Shown here piece by piece: positions 28,660 to 41,500 of a stretch of 64,000 nt of DNA (positions are counted from its first letter, which is position 1; each line of letters begins with the position of its first letter). The position numbers and the translations under genes are program-made. The notes below the pieces were generated by a model. The model ran no database searches and was not told the origin of the DNA. It saw only the letters and a program-made list of their open reading frames with translations. The stretch covers positions 62,001-126,000 of the forward strand of contig NZ_JAEKEL010000001.1 of the NCBI RefSeq assembly GCF_016651105.1, in the 5' to 3' direction. This DNA comes from Pseudomonas sp. TH15. GTDB lineage: Bacteria > Pseudomonadota > Gammaproteobacteria > Pseudomonadales > Pseudomonadaceae.

Positions 28660-31098
28660 TCACGCTGGTTTTGTTTCGGCCAACGCCTCCAGCGCGATTT
28701 CCTTCTCGGCCTCTTTGAGGTCTTCCTCGCTGATCATTTCCGCGATCACCCGCAAGCGCTCCACCACCCGCGCGTTGACGCTGCCTTCCGGGAACTGGCC
28801 ATCGGCATCCGGCGCGCCGGCCGGCTCGCCCACCAACAGGCTCAGCGCCTCGTCAGCCTGACGCACGGCGTAGACATGGAACTGCCCCGCCCGCACCGCC
28901 GACAGCACTTTCTCGTCGAGCATCAGCGTCGCCACGTTGGCCTGCGGAATGATCGCCCCTTGCTCACCCGTCAGCCCGCGAGCTTCGCAGAGGCGGAAGA
29001 AGCCTTCGATCTTCTCGTTGACCCCGCCGACCGCCTGAACTTCACCGAACTGGTTAATCGAACCGGTGATGGCAAAGCACTGTTTGAGCGGGGTTTTCGA
29101 CAAAGCCGAGATCAGCGTGCACGCCTCGCCCAGCGACGCACTGTCGCCATCGACGTAGCCGTAGGATTGCTCCAGCGCGATGCTCGCAGAAATCGCCAGC
29201 GGGAATTCCTGGGCGTAACGACTGCCCAGATACCCGGTCAGAATCATCACACCCTTGGAGTGAATCGGCTGGCCAAGGTTGACCTCGCGCTCGATGTCGA
29301 CAATGCCGCTGCCACCGGGATACACCGTGGCAGAAATCCGCGCCGGCACACCGAACGCCGAATCACCGACCTCCAGTACTGTCAGCCCATTGCACTTGCC
29401 AACCGCCGCGCCAGTGGTGTCGATCAGGATGATCCCCGCCAGCATGTCGTCGAGAATCCGCGCCGAGACGCGCCCGGTGCGGGTCGCCTTGGCCTTGAGC
29501 GCACGTTCGATATGACCGGCATCGGTCATTTCGTCACCCGCCAGGTCACGGATGAAATCCGCCTCGCTGACCAGTTGGAACAGATCGCCGATACGCGCCG
29601 ACAAACGCCCCTGGTGTTCCGCCAGGCGAGCGCTGTAGGTCGCCAGACGCGCCACCGCATCCGCGGTCAACGGCGCCATGCCTTCTTCGGAGGTACGGGT
29701 TTTCAGCAACTGGGCAAACTGCTCCAGGCTCTCATCGACCATCGGGATGTCTTCGTCGAAGTCCACCAGGACGCGGAACATCTCCTGGAAGTCCGGATCG
29801 AGGTCCTGCAGCGTGTAGTAGAGCTGCCGGGCGCCGATGATGATGACTTTGACCTGCAACGGAATGTGTTGCGGGGTCAGGGTCACGGTGGCCAGGCGAC
29901 CCAGCTCACCCAGCGGCGATTCCATTTTCAGCTTGCGCGATTGCAGGGCGCGCTTGAGCGCATCCCACACGAACGGCTCGCTGAGCATTTTTTCCGCTTC
30001 AAGAATCAGGAAACCGCCATTGGCGCGATGCAAGGCACCCGGGCGCAACTGGCGATAGGTGGTGTAGAGCGCGCCTTGATCGGTGCTGTATTCGATACGG
30101 CCGAACAGGTTTTCGTAGGTAGGATGCGGTTCGAACACCACCGGTGCGCCGCCGCTGGAGGAATGACCAACCACCAGGCTCGGGGCGTATTGCTCTTCCA
30201 GCAGTTTTCGGGCGACGGCATCAGTCTTGCTGTCGTCCACCAGTTGCTCGACCACGGTTTTCAGCAGGTAAACCTGCATGGCTTGCAGGTAACCGCACAC
30301 CGCGGCGTTCTCGGCGTATTTCTCCGACAACGGCGACAGCATAGGCTGCAAGGCCAGGGTGATGGTTTCTTCGTTGAGCTGGCGCAGTTGATTGCTCGAC
30401 TCGCGCTTCCATTGCGGCAGGCTGGCGAGCTCTTCATTGAGGCGCTCTTCCAGCCACGAAATATCGACGTGGAAACGCTCGCGATCGACTTCCGGCAACT
30501 GGGCGAATTCGGCTTCATCCAGTGCCTTGCCTTCGCTCATCGGGGTGAAAGCGATGTTGGTGCTGTCGCGGTAAAGCGCGACTTCCTTCTCCAGCGCCAG
30601 GCGCTCGATCACGTCCAGGGCACGGTCGTAGCGCTGGTTGAAAGCGCGGTCGATCGCGCTTTTCTTCTGCTGGTAAGACGGGTGCTCGAAGACCGCCGGA
30701 AAGGTCGCCAGCAGGTTGTCGATCAAGCCGTTGATATCACCGATGAAAGCACCGGCAGTGCCCGATGGCAATTCCAGGGCGCGGGGTTCGCGCGGCTCAT
30801 CGAAATTATTGACGTAGACCCAGTCCGCCGGAGTCTGCAGGCGCTTGCCTTCGGCCTTCAGGTAGCGTTTGACGAACGAGAACCGGCCAGTACCGGGCTC
30901 GCCCATGACGAATACGTTGTAACCGGGGCGTGGCATGGCCACACCGAACTGCAAGGCTTCGACCGCACGTTCCTGGCCGAGTACACCGCGGAAGGGCTCC
31001 AGATCATTGGTGGTAGAGAAGCTGAACTGTTCAGCGGAAAACGGACGGGTCAGCGCTTCGGGCGCTAGACGCAAGCTGGCAGCAACAGGATCAGGCAT
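28660..31098 (-). CDS. Lon-like (LonB/YcbZ type) protease with degenerate ATPase motif
   Basis: An 812-residue protein. The AAA-like N-terminal half has GEPGTGRF at residues 66-73 where Walker A would need GK[ST], and GFLILEAEKML where Walker B would need Asp-Glu. The middle is a long helical insert (residues 130-320). The C-terminal S16 peptidase domain is intact: Ser653 in DGDSAS and Lys696 in GGVNEKIEG form the Ser-Lys dyad. It matches PA4576, annotated as an ATP-dependent protease. It ends with an acidic tail (ISEEDLKEAEKEIALEAL). Whether it hydrolyses ATP is doubtful from sequence. Confidence 0.88.
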   Translation of the reverse strand: MPDPVAASLRLAPEALTRPFSAEQFSFSTTNDLEPFRGVLGQERAVEALQFGVAMPRPGYNVFVMGEPGTGRFSFVKRYLKAEGKRLQTPADWVYVNNFDEPREPRALELPSGTAGAFIGDINGLIDNLLATFPAVFEHPSYQQKKSAIDRAFNQRYDRALDVIERLALEKEVALYRDSTNIAFTPMSEGKALDEAEFAQLPEVDRERFHVDISWLEERLNEELASLPQWKRESSNQLRQLNEETITLALQPMLSPLSEKYAENAAVCGYLQAMQVYLLKTVVEQLVDDSKTDAVARKLLEEQYAPSLVVGHSSSGGAPVVFEPHPTYENLFGRIEYSTDQGALYTTYRQLRPGALHRANGGFLILEAEKMLSEPFVWDALKRALQSRKLKMESPLGELGRLATVTLTPQHIPLQVKVIIIGARQLYYTLQDLDPDFQEMFRVLVDFDEDIPMVDESLEQFAQLLKTRTSEEGMAPLTADAVARLATYSARLAEHQGRLSARIGDLFQLVSEADFIRDLAGDEMTDAGHIERALKAKATRTGRVSARILDDMLAGIILIDTTGAAVGKCNGLTVLEVGDSAFGVPARISATVYPGGSGIVDIEREVNLGQPIHSKGVMILTGYLGSRYAQEFPLAISASIALEQSYGYVDGDSASLGEACTLISALSKTPLKQCFAITGSINQFGEVQAVGGVNEKIEGFFRLCEARGLTGEQGAIIPQANVATLMLDEKVLSAVRAGQFHVYAVRQADEALSLLVGEPAGAPDADGQFPEGSVNARVVERLRVIAEMISEEDLKEAEKEIALEALAETKPA

Positions 31099-31377
31099 CG
31101 GGCTTCCTTACATCAGGCGGGGCAGATAGCGGCATTCTGGCGCTGCCATACCCGACTGGCAAGGCGCGCCTCAAGCCAAAGCATAGACAACTCGCCATTC
31201 CCAAGCGGGGCGGGCGCAAATCAATGTTCGCGGGGAATGATTTGCAAAAAATCACGGAACCCCTGGATCGTGCCTAAACTCCAAACTGCGCGGCTGGAAC
31301 TAAATAACCGGCCCACTGACGTCGAGATGACGCCAGAACCCCTTGTCCATTGGTATGCACACAAAGAGAACTCAGCT

Positions 31378-31866
31378 ATGAAACGGATTCTTCTCGGTAC
31401 TCTCTTCACCGTCGTATCCCTCAACGCCATGGCTCAGGCGCCAGGCGGCCCGGATTGCGGTTGGGGCAACATGCTGTTCGAAGGGCAGCGTGGCACCCCG
31501 GCGCATTTCCTGGCATCCACCACCAACGGCACCTCCGGTAACGCGACGTTCGGTATGACGTCCGGTACCAACGGTTGCGCCACCAATGCGTCGCTGACCT
31601 ATGGCGGCAAATCCTGGTTTGCCATGAATGGCATGATGAACGAGCTGTCCGAAGACATGGCTAAAGGTCAGGGCGAAGCGCTGACCACTTATGCCGTGGT
31701 ACTGGGCGTGGCGCCGGAAGACCGTGCGCACTTCGCCGCCGTGACTCACGAGCATTTCCAGCAAATCTTCAGCAAGGCTGACGTGACCGCTGACGACGTG
31801 CATACCAACACCCTGGCCGTTCTGAAGAACGATCCGCGTCTGGCCAAGTACGCGACTCAAGCTTAA
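31378..31866 (+). CDS. DUF3015 family secreted protein
   Basis: A 162-residue protein with a signal peptide (KRILLGTLFTVVSLNAMAQ) and the DUF3015 features: GPDCGWGNMLFEGQRGTPAHFLASTTNGTSGNATFGMTSGTNGC. The two Cys (DCGWG, NGCATN) may be paired. The family is found in the envelope of gammaproteobacteria and its function is unknown. The 279 bp upstream are shared with the divergent Lon-like gene. Confidence 0.82.
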   Translation: MKRILLGTLFTVVSLNAMAQAPGGPDCGWGNMLFEGQRGTPAHFLASTTNGTSGNATFGMTSGTNGCATNASLTYGGKSWFAMNGMMNELSEDMAKGQGEALTTYAVVLGVAPEDRAHFAAVTHEHFQQIFSKADVTADDVHTNTLAVLKNDPRLAKYATQA

Positions 31867-31877
31867 GCTCGACCCGA

Positions 31878-31909
31878 CCGCTCCTTTCGGGGAGCGGCTT
31901 TTGTTTTTT
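31878..31909 (+). terminator. Terminator after the DUF3015 gene
   Basis: CCGCTCC-TTTCGG-GGAGCGG followed by CTTTTGTTTTTT, 12 bp after the stop. The DUF4105 gene begins 51 bp later, so it is either attenuated or has its own promoter. Confidence 0.82.
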
Positions 31910-31959
31910 GGACCTAGCCCTCTTTGGGTCTTTGTTTCTTTCGACTTAAGTTGCCCACT

Positions 31960-33813
31960 ATGCTCAAACGCCTTGCCTGGCTGGCGCTCTGTGTCTGCGC
32001 CCCGCTGTCCGCCGCGCCACACATCGACGATCAACGTTTGCAGCAACTGGCCAATGACCCTTTCTGGATTTCCCTGGGCCATTACGAAACCGCCAAGCTC
32101 GGTGGCTGGCGCAGCTATGTCAGCGACAAGAAGTTCTTCCTCGCCCCCGACGGTAACGAACACCCGGACCGCGAACTGGCGGCGACGGTCCAGGCGCTCT
32201 ACGCCCCGGCCACTGCCGGTGAAAAGCACGCCCAATGCGTCTACCCGGCCCGGACTCGCTGGCTCAAGGCACAGCTCAACCTGACCGACCTACCGACGCT
32301 GGACTGCACTGAATTCAAGCAATGGTTCAAGGACGTCGCGCCCCATAGCACGGTGATGATTTTCCCGGCGGCTTACCTCAACAGTCCGTCCTCGATGTTT
32401 GGCCACACCTTGCTGCGCATCGACCAGGCTGACGTGCAAAGCGACCACACCGCCCTGCTCAGTTACGCGATCAACTTCGGCGCCTACATCGAAGGTTCGG
32501 ACAACAGCATCCTCTATGCCTGGAAGGGCTTGATGGGCGGCTATCCCGGTTTGTTTGCGCTGGTGCCTTATCAGGAAAAACTCTCGGAATACCGCAGCCT
32601 GGAGAACCGCGACCTGTGGGAATACCGGCTGAACCTGACCCAGGAAGAAACCGAGCGCATGGTCGAGCACGTCTGGGAGCTGAAGCAGATCCAGTTCGAC
32701 TATTTCTTCTTCGACGAAAACTGCTCCTATCGCCTGCTGGAACTGTTGCAAGTGGCGCGGCCGAGCTTGCGGTTGACCGAACAATTCCCACTGACTGCAA
32801 TCCCGACCGATACCGTCAAAGCGGTGAAAGAAGCCGGTTTGGTGGAGTCCATTCAATATCGTCCGTCACGCGAAAGAGAATTGCTGAGCCGCGCCGAGCC
32901 GTTGAATCCTGAAGAACAGCAATGGGTGCTAAAAGTCAGCGCCGATCAGAAGCAATTGCAGGCACCCGCATTCAAGGCTCAACCGCGCGAACGCCAAGCG
33001 CTGATCATCGATGCGGCTTACCGCTTGGAACGCTACCGCGCCAACGGCCAGGAGCGCGACCCTGAACGCTCGCAGCGCAGTTTCGAACTGCTGCGGGCGA
33101 TCAACCAGAACCCGGCACCGGAACTGGACATCCCCCGCCCCGGCCTGCCCGAGGACGGCCATGAGTCCCGCACCTGGCAGGCTGGCCTCGGCACCCGGGG
33201 CGACAAGGCGTTCGGCGAATACGGTTTGCGCATGGCCTATCACGACCTCAACGACAACGCCGAGAGCTTTCCGCTGGGCGCGCAAATTGAAATCCTGCAA
33301 ATGAAACTGCGCCAGTACGAAGGCAATCACTGGCAATTGCAGCAACTGGATCTGGCGACTATTCGCTCACTGACGCCGCGCAACGAGCTGTTGCAGCCGC
33401 TGTCGTGGCAGGTCACTGGCGGCCTGGAACGCGTGCCGGGCAAACATGACGATGAAACCCTGGTCAGCCACGTCAATGGCGGCGCCGGCGGCACCTGGCA
33501 ACTGGGTCAAGACGTGCTCGGTTTTGCGCTGGGCACCGTGCGCATCGAACACAACAACGACTTCGCCGGGTTTGTCGCCCCGGCGGCCGGCTTCAACAGC
33601 GGCGTGTTGTGGAAGAACCCGCTGGGTAATTTCAGCCTGGAAACCAAGGGTGATTTCTTCACCAACGGCGAAGTGCGCCGCAGCCTGAGCTTGAATCAGC
33701 AGTGGGAGTTGTCACGCAATCTTGGTTTGCGCCTGAGTGCACAGCGCGAGTTCAGCCACCTCGCCACCCCGGAAACCGAAGTCATGCTTGAAGTGAAGTG
33801 GTATCACTACTGA
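31960..33813 (+). CDS. DUF4105 family envelope protein
   Basis: A 617-residue secreted protein with a signal peptide (LKRLAWLALCVCAPLSAAP). The DUF4105 core is seen at MIFPAAYLNSPSSMFGHTLLRID, ALLSYAINFGAY and the FFFDENCSYRLLELLQ motif. A C-terminal beta-rich part (QVTGGLERVPGK...LEVKWYHY) ends in an aromatic residue, which suggests an outer-membrane-associated barrel-like domain. The DENCSYR segment resembles an active site, but no activity is known to me. It corresponds to PA4579 by position. Confidence 0.82.
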   Translation: MLKRLAWLALCVCAPLSAAPHIDDQRLQQLANDPFWISLGHYETAKLGGWRSYVSDKKFFLAPDGNEHPDRELAATVQALYAPATAGEKHAQCVYPARTRWLKAQLNLTDLPTLDCTEFKQWFKDVAPHSTVMIFPAAYLNSPSSMFGHTLLRIDQADVQSDHTALLSYAINFGAYIEGSDNSILYAWKGLMGGYPGLFALVPYQEKLSEYRSLENRDLWEYRLNLTQEETERMVEHVWELKQIQFDYFFFDENCSYRLLELLQVARPSLRLTEQFPLTAIPTDTVKAVKEAGLVESIQYRPSRERELLSRAEPLNPEEQQWVLKVSADQKQLQAPAFKAQPRERQALIIDAAYRLERYRANGQERDPERSQRSFELLRAINQNPAPELDIPRPGLPEDGHESRTWQAGLGTRGDKAFGEYGLRMAYHDLNDNAESFPLGAQIEILQMKLRQYEGNHWQLQQLDLATIRSLTPRNELLQPLSWQVTGGLERVPGKHDDETLVSHVNGGAGGTWQLGQDVLGFALGTVRIEHNNDFAGFVAPAAGFNSGVLWKNPLGNFSLETKGDFFTNGEVRRSLSLNQQWELSRNLGLRLSAQREFSHLATPETEVMLEVKWYHY

Positions 33814-33836
33814 TCTAAAGCCCGACAGATAAACCC

Positions 33837-33926
33837 TGTGGGAGCGGGCTTGCTCGCGAAGGCGGTGTGTCATTCAGCATTGATGTTGACTGACACACCG
33901 CTTTCGCGAGCAAGCCCGCTCCCACA
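33837..33926. repeat. REP inverted pair (GGGAGCGGGCTTGCTCGCGAA type)
   Basis: Arms of about 35 nt, including the inner GCGGTGTGTCA/TGACACACCGC extension, so nearly the whole element is one hairpin. It follows the DUF4105 gene. Confidence 0.85.
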
Positions 33927-34033
33927 TTTGGATGGGTGGTGCTGATGGATTTTTCACACGCCTACGACAGCCGCCTCATGAATCCCCTTCTAGACTCTCC
34001 TTACAAGCCGAAGAAGCGGCGCGGGAGAGTGCG

Positions 34034-34390
34034 ATGTGGCGGTGTGCGGCTTTGTTGGGGGTGTTGCTGTTGTGCGCGGGTTGCCAGTCGACTCATGAAG
34101 AGCTGATCGCCAAGGGTTACCCGCCGGCATTCGCCGATGGCTTCGATGACGGTTGCGTCAGTGGCCGTCAGGCTGGCGGGGCGATGACCGGTGAATTCCG
34201 TAAAAACGTGCCGCGCTACCTCAAGGACAAGCAGTACGCCGACGGCTGGAGCGATGGCTTCCGCCAGTGCCAGGCGATGCTGGAAAACAAGGATCGCGAG
34301 GACTACCGCAGCCACTATTGGGATGAGCGCGAAAGAGCCTGGCAGCAGCAGAAAGATCAGGACGCCGCGCGAGCCTTTCGCTCGCAATAG
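34034..34390 (+). CDS. Small predicted lipoprotein
   Basis: A 118-residue protein from the ATG at 34034. Its signal ends in a lipobox (LLGVLLLCAGCQS, acylated Cys17). The mature part has repeated Gly-Phe-x-Asp-Gly units (FADGFDDGCVSGRQAG and YADGWSDGFRQCQ), each followed by a Cys, and a charged helical tail (REDYRSHYWDERERAWQQQKDQDAA). The frame begins earlier at 33932 but without a signal. Function unknown. Confidence 0.72.
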   Translation: MWRCAALLGVLLLCAGCQSTHEELIAKGYPPAFADGFDDGCVSGRQAGGAMTGEFRKNVPRYLKDKQYADGWSDGFRQCQAMLENKDREDYRSHYWDERERAWQQQKDQDAARAFRSQ

Positions 34391-34460
34391 GTCGCTGGCA
34401 GACATTCGTCGAAACTAAAACCCTGCGAGCATGGCCCAAACCCTATAACGGGAGAAAACC

Positions 34461-36383
<1,923 letters not shown>

Positions 36384-36489
36384 TTATGAAATTAAATGGT
36401 GCACAGGATATAAATCAGCTCGTTTTTCGAGCTGTTTTCGCACCTGAATGAGGAGCTCGGATTCGCGGCATGCACCAACAGTTACACCG

Positions 36490-36557
36490 CTTTCGCGAGC
36501 AGGCTCGCTCCCACAGGGGAATGTATTTCAAATGTGGGAGCGAGCCTGCTCGCGAAG
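36490..36557. repeat. REP inverted pair (GAGCAGGCTCGCTCCCACA type)
   Basis: Arms 36490-36515 and 36533-36557 are reverse complements with a 17-nt loop. Confidence 0.82.
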
Positions 36558-36590
36558 GTAGCGGCTCGGTACCCTGAAAAACTTCAGGCA

Positions 36591-36622
36591 AAAAAACGGA
36601 GCCCCTGAAGGCTCCGTTTTTC
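36591..36622 (-). terminator. Terminator after ettA
   Basis: ACGGAGCC/GGCTCCGT stem with a CCTGAA loop and a T6 tail on the minus strand, 18 bp after the ettA stop. Confidence 0.88.
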
Positions 36623-36639
36623 ATGCAACCAACCCGATA

Positions 36640-38304
36640 TCAGGCCAGTTTCTTGTGCCGTACACGGTGCGGCTGGGCAGCCGCTTCGCCGAGACGCTTC
36701 TTGCGATCAGCTTCGTACTCGGTGTAGTTACCTTCGAAGAAGATGGCTTGCGAGTCGTCTTCGTACGCCAGGATGTGAGTCGCGACGCGGTCAAGGAACC
36801 ACCGATCGTGAGAGATCACAATGGCGGCGCCCGGGAAGTCCAGCAGGGCTTCTTCCAGGGAACGCAGGGTTTCAACGTCGAGGTCGTTGGACGGTTCGTC
36901 GAGCAGCAGGACGTTGCCGCCCTCTTTCAGGGTCAGGGCCAGGTGCAAGCGACCGCGCTCACCACCGGACAGGTCCTTGACGAACTTCTGCTGATCGCCG
37001 CCCTTGAAGTTGAAGCGACCGACGTAGGTACGCGACGGAATCTCGTAGTTGCCGATGCGGATCTGGTCGGAACCGTCGGAGATTTGCTGGAACACAGTCT
37101 TGCTGCCGTCCAGGTCTTCGCGGCTCTGATCGACGCAGGCCAGTTGCACGGTTTCGCCGACTTCGATGGTGCCCGAATCCGGCGTTTCCTTGCCCATCAG
37201 CATGCGGAACAGGGTCGACTTACCGGCACCGTTACCGCCGATCACGCCAACAATGGCGCCTTTAGGCATGGAGAACGACAGGTTGTCGATCAACACGCGA
37301 TCGCCGTAGCCCTTGCTGACGTTCTTGAACTCGATGACCTTGTCACCCAGGCGCGGACCGGCCGGGATGTAGATCTCGTTGGTTTCGCTGCGCTTCTGGA
37401 ATTCCTGCGATTGCATTTCTTCGAAGCGTTGCAGACGAGCCTTGGATTTGGACTGGCGGGCCTTGGCGCCTTGGCGCACCCACTCCAGTTCTTCCTTCAT
37501 GGCTTTTTCATGGGCCGACTGCTGCTTGGATTCGGCAGCCAGACGATTGGACTTGGCTTCAAGCCAACCCGAATAGTTGCCCTCGTACGGGATACCGGCG
37601 CCGCGGTCGAGTTCGAGAATCCAGCCTGCGACGTTGTCCAGGAAGTAACGGTCGTGCGTGATCGCTACCACGGTGCCCGGGAAGTCGTGCAGGAAGTGCT
37701 CCAACCAGGCGACGGAATCGGCGTCCAAGTGGTTGGTCGGTTCGTCGAGTAGCAGCATGTCAGGGGCAGACAGCAGAAGGCGGCACAGGGCCACACGACG
37801 CTTTTCACCACCGGACAGGAATTCGACCTTGGCATCCCATGCCGGCAGACGCAGCGCATCGGCGGCGACTTCCAGTTGGCGATCCAGGTTGTGACCGTCG
37901 CTGGCTTGCAGGATGGCTTCGAGCTTGGCCTGTTCGGCGGCCAGTTTGTCGAAGTCGGCATCTTCTTCAGCGTAAGCCGCGTAGACCTCGTCCAGGCGCG
38001 CCTGAGCGTTCTTGATTACGCTGACCGCTTCCTCGACCACTTCACGCACGGTCTTGGTCGGATCCAGGATCGGCTCTTGCGGCAGGTAGCCGATGTTCAG
38101 GTCCGGCATTGGACGGGCTTCGCCCTCGAATTCGGTATCAACGCCGGCCATGATTTTCAACAGCGTGGACTTACCCGAACCGTTGAGGCCGAGTACGCCG
38201 ATTTTGGCGCCGGGGAAGAACGACAGCGAAATGTTTTTCAGGATTTCCCGCTTCGGCGGAACAACTTTGCCCAGCCGATGCATGGTGAAGACGTATTGAG
38301 CCAT
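36640..38304 (-). CDS. ettA: EttA, energy-dependent translational throttle (ABC-F ATPase)
   Basis: A 554-residue ABC-F protein that binds the ribosomal E site and gates the first elongation step according to ATP/ADP. It has two ABC domains: Walker A GLNGSGKST and GGNGAGKST, signatures LSGGEKRRVALCRLL and LSGGERGRLHLALTL, and Walker B MLLLDEPTNHLD and VLLLDEPSNDLD. The first domain carries the EttA arm insertion. The ATG at 38304 (AQYVFTMHRLGKVVPPKREILKNISLSFFPGAKIG) is the conserved start; a 65-codon upstream extension has no resemblance. Confidence 0.95.
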   Translation of the reverse strand: MAQYVFTMHRLGKVVPPKREILKNISLSFFPGAKIGVLGLNGSGKSTLLKIMAGVDTEFEGEARPMPDLNIGYLPQEPILDPTKTVREVVEEAVSVIKNAQARLDEVYAAYAEEDADFDKLAAEQAKLEAILQASDGHNLDRQLEVAADALRLPAWDAKVEFLSGGEKRRVALCRLLLSAPDMLLLDEPTNHLDADSVAWLEHFLHDFPGTVVAITHDRYFLDNVAGWILELDRGAGIPYEGNYSGWLEAKSNRLAAESKQQSAHEKAMKEELEWVRQGAKARQSKSKARLQRFEEMQSQEFQKRSETNEIYIPAGPRLGDKVIEFKNVSKGYGDRVLIDNLSFSMPKGAIVGVIGGNGAGKSTLFRMLMGKETPDSGTIEVGETVQLACVDQSREDLDGSKTVFQQISDGSDQIRIGNYEIPSRTYVGRFNFKGGDQQKFVKDLSGGERGRLHLALTLKEGGNVLLLDEPSNDLDVETLRSLEEALLDFPGAAIVISHDRWFLDRVATHILAYEDDSQAIFFEGNYTEYEADRKKRLGEAAAQPHRVRHKKLA

Positions 38305-38590
38305 GGAGAACCTTGGGTCAGTGACAGATGAATGATCAGAGCGCAGGCGATGCCCGGGCCAGGCTGTGCGCGTCGTCCGCCAGATGGGTATCGAGGCGTG
38401 CGTGCTGAAAAAGCCTGAGTCTAGGAGCTGGAACGCTCCCGCGTAACCGGCAAAGCTACCTGAATGATGAAAGGCAGTCCAGCCGCGAGGGGCTGGCACT
38501 TAGCCACAACACAAGGCATGCTAGCCGCCCTCCGGGCGTCCGGCTTATAGTGCACGTCGCGCCAATCCAGCCAAACCGCAGGATTTCAGT

Positions 38591-41500
38591 TTGTCTAATG
38601 TCACGCCGCCTCTTTCTACCCGTGCACCGGCTGCCGCGCTCGGCTCCCCCCTGCGCGGAACCCTGAAGGGCGCGCTGGCGACACTCGTGCTGTTGCTGCT
38701 CGCGCTGCTGCTCTGGCAGTTGCTGGATCAGCTTACGCAAACCCAGAAAAACCAGCGCCAGTACACCATCGACTACACCGCCGACCTCGCCTCCCAAGTC
38801 AGCCTGAACATGGCGCTGAACGCGCAGATCGCGCTCAATCTGCTACCGATCATCGAGCAACCGCAATCAGCCGACGAACAGCAGGCATTGCTGCGCAAAG
38901 TGCAGCAATCGCTACCCGACCTGCGCAGTCTGGCGCTACTGAGCCCGTCCGGCAAAATTCTCAGCGACAGCGCCACCGACAGCCAGGACGCCGATTACCT
39001 CAGCGATCTGGTACGCCGCAGCCGTTCGCAAGCCCACTATTTCAGCAACGCTGACGATGGCTCGGTGGTGCACTTGCTGCTGCATCAAGCCAGCGGCAGC
39101 AGTCGCGGTTATTGGGCCTTGCGCCTGACGCCGACGTTTTTCTCCTCGCTGACCAAACAGGGCGAAGCCGGCATCCGGCCGCTATGGCTGGTAGAGAACC
39201 GCATCAATCATCAAATCATCAGTCGCGACGAAGCGCTGCCCTCCGCCAAACCGGGCGCACTGAGCGACGATGATCTGGCCAACAGCGTGCTAGCCGTGCC
39301 GCTGAGCAGCAGTGACTGGCAATTGCGTGGTCTGTTCGACCGCCAGCGTGTGCTCGAACAACTGCTGCCGGCGTTCATCGGTAAATGCCTGCTGGGCCTG
39401 GCTTTCTCACTGCTACCGTTTATCGCGCTGTTGAGCATGCGTCGTCGTCAGCGTCAGCTGCATGAGGGGCGCCGGCGCTATCAGGATATTTTCGATGGCA
39501 CCGGCGTGGCGCTTTGCGTGCTCGATCTGTCCGGGCTGAAAAACTTTTTCGACAAGACCCAAATCAGCAGCAGCGAACAACTGAAGACCTGGCTCGACGT
39601 CCCGGAACAGCGCCAGCAACTGCTACAAGAGTTGCGCATCACCGAGGTCAACCAGGTCGCTCTGCAACTGCTTAATGTCAATTCTTGCGAGCAGGCCTGG
39701 AAACTGCTGATCGATGGTTGTCCGCAGGACTGCACCGCTATCGGTAACCAAGTGATCGAGGCGGTACACAACCAGCAGAAACAACTCGAACTGGAAATCA
39801 AACTCCAGGACACCAACGGCCGCGACCAGCACTTGTGGCTGGTTCTGCGCCTGCCGGAAGAGCAGCACGACTACAAAGCAGTGATTCTGAGTATCAATGA
39901 CATCACCAGTCGCAAGCTCGTCGAGCTCTCGCTGCTGGAGCGTGAAGGCTTCTGGTCCGATGTCGTGCGCACCGTACCGGATCACCTGTACGTGCAGGAC
40001 GTGATCAGCCAGCGGATGATCTTCAGTAACCACCACCTGGGTCAGACGCTGGGCTACAACCGGACCGAACTGCACCAGATGGGTGAGTACTTCTGGGAAA
40101 TCCTCCTGCACCCCGAAGATGCCGATTATTACCACCGATCACGCCAGACCCAGCGCCACGCCGGTTACTCGCAGTTGCTGCAATGCCAACTGCGCTTCCG
40201 TCATCGCAACGGTAATTGGCGGCGTTTCGACATTCGCGAACAAGCTCTCGCCCGGGATAGAAACGATCAGGTCACGCGGATCATCGGCGTGGCCAAGGAC
40301 ATCACCGAGCAGATCGAGGCCAGCGAATCCTTGCGCGACAGCGAGCAGCGCTACCGCATGCTCGCCGAAAGCATCAGTGATGTGATTTTCTCCACCGACA
40401 ACAAGCTGTCGCTCAATTACGTCAGCCCGTCGGTGCAAGCGGTGCTCGGCTATGACGTCGACTGGATTTTCCAGAACGGCTGGCAATCGACCATCGCCAA
40501 CCCGCAACAACTGACCGGCATCTATAGCCTGATGGACCGGGTCAGCAAAGCCCTGGATAAACCTGATCAACTGACGTTGTTGCGCAGTCAGGTGAAGACC
40601 CAGTTGTTCCTGTTCGACTGCCTGCGGGCCGACGGGCGCAAGATCCCGATCGAGCTGCGATTGGTGCTGGTCTGGGATGAACACGGTGCGTTCGAAGGTG
40701 TGCTCGGGGTCGGTCGTGACATCAGCCAGCAGCGTCGTGCCGAGAAAGACCTGCGCATGGCGGCCACGGTATTCGAACATTCGACCTCGGCGATCCTGAT
40801 CACCGACCCGGCCGGTTACATCGTCCAGGCCAACGAGGCGTTCAGTCGCGTCAGCGGTTATGCGGTGTCGCAGGTCCTCGACCAGTTGCCGAACATGTTG
40901 ACCGTCGACGATCAACAAGAAGCCCACCTGCGTTATGTGCTCAAGCAACTGCATCAGCACAGCACCTGGGAAGGCGAAGTCTGGCTCAAACGCCGCAATG
41001 GCGAACATTACCCGGCGTGGGTAGGCATTACGGCGGTGCTCGACGACGAAGGCGACCTGGCCAGCTACGTGTGCTTCTTCAGCGACATCAGCGAGCGCAA
41101 GGCCAGCGAACAGCGGATTCATCGCCTGGCCTATTACGACGCCCTGACCCACCTGCCCAACCGCACGCTGTTCCAGGATCGCCTGCACACCGCGCTGCAA
41201 TCGGCCGAGCGGCAGAAGTCGTGGGTGGTGCTGATGTTCCTCGACCTCGACCGCTTCAAACCGATCAACGACTCCCTGGGCCACGCCGCCGGCGACCGCA
41301 TGCTCAAGGAGATGGCCACGCGCCTGCTCGGTTGCGTCGACGATGACGACACCGTGGCGCGAATGGGCGGTGATGAGTTCACCTTGCTGCTGCAACCGCG
41401 CATCAACCGTGAAGTGGCGCTGAACCGGGCCATTCATGTGGCTGAACAGATTCTCGCCAGCCTGGTGAAACCGTTTGTGCTGGAAGGTCGCGAGTTCTTC

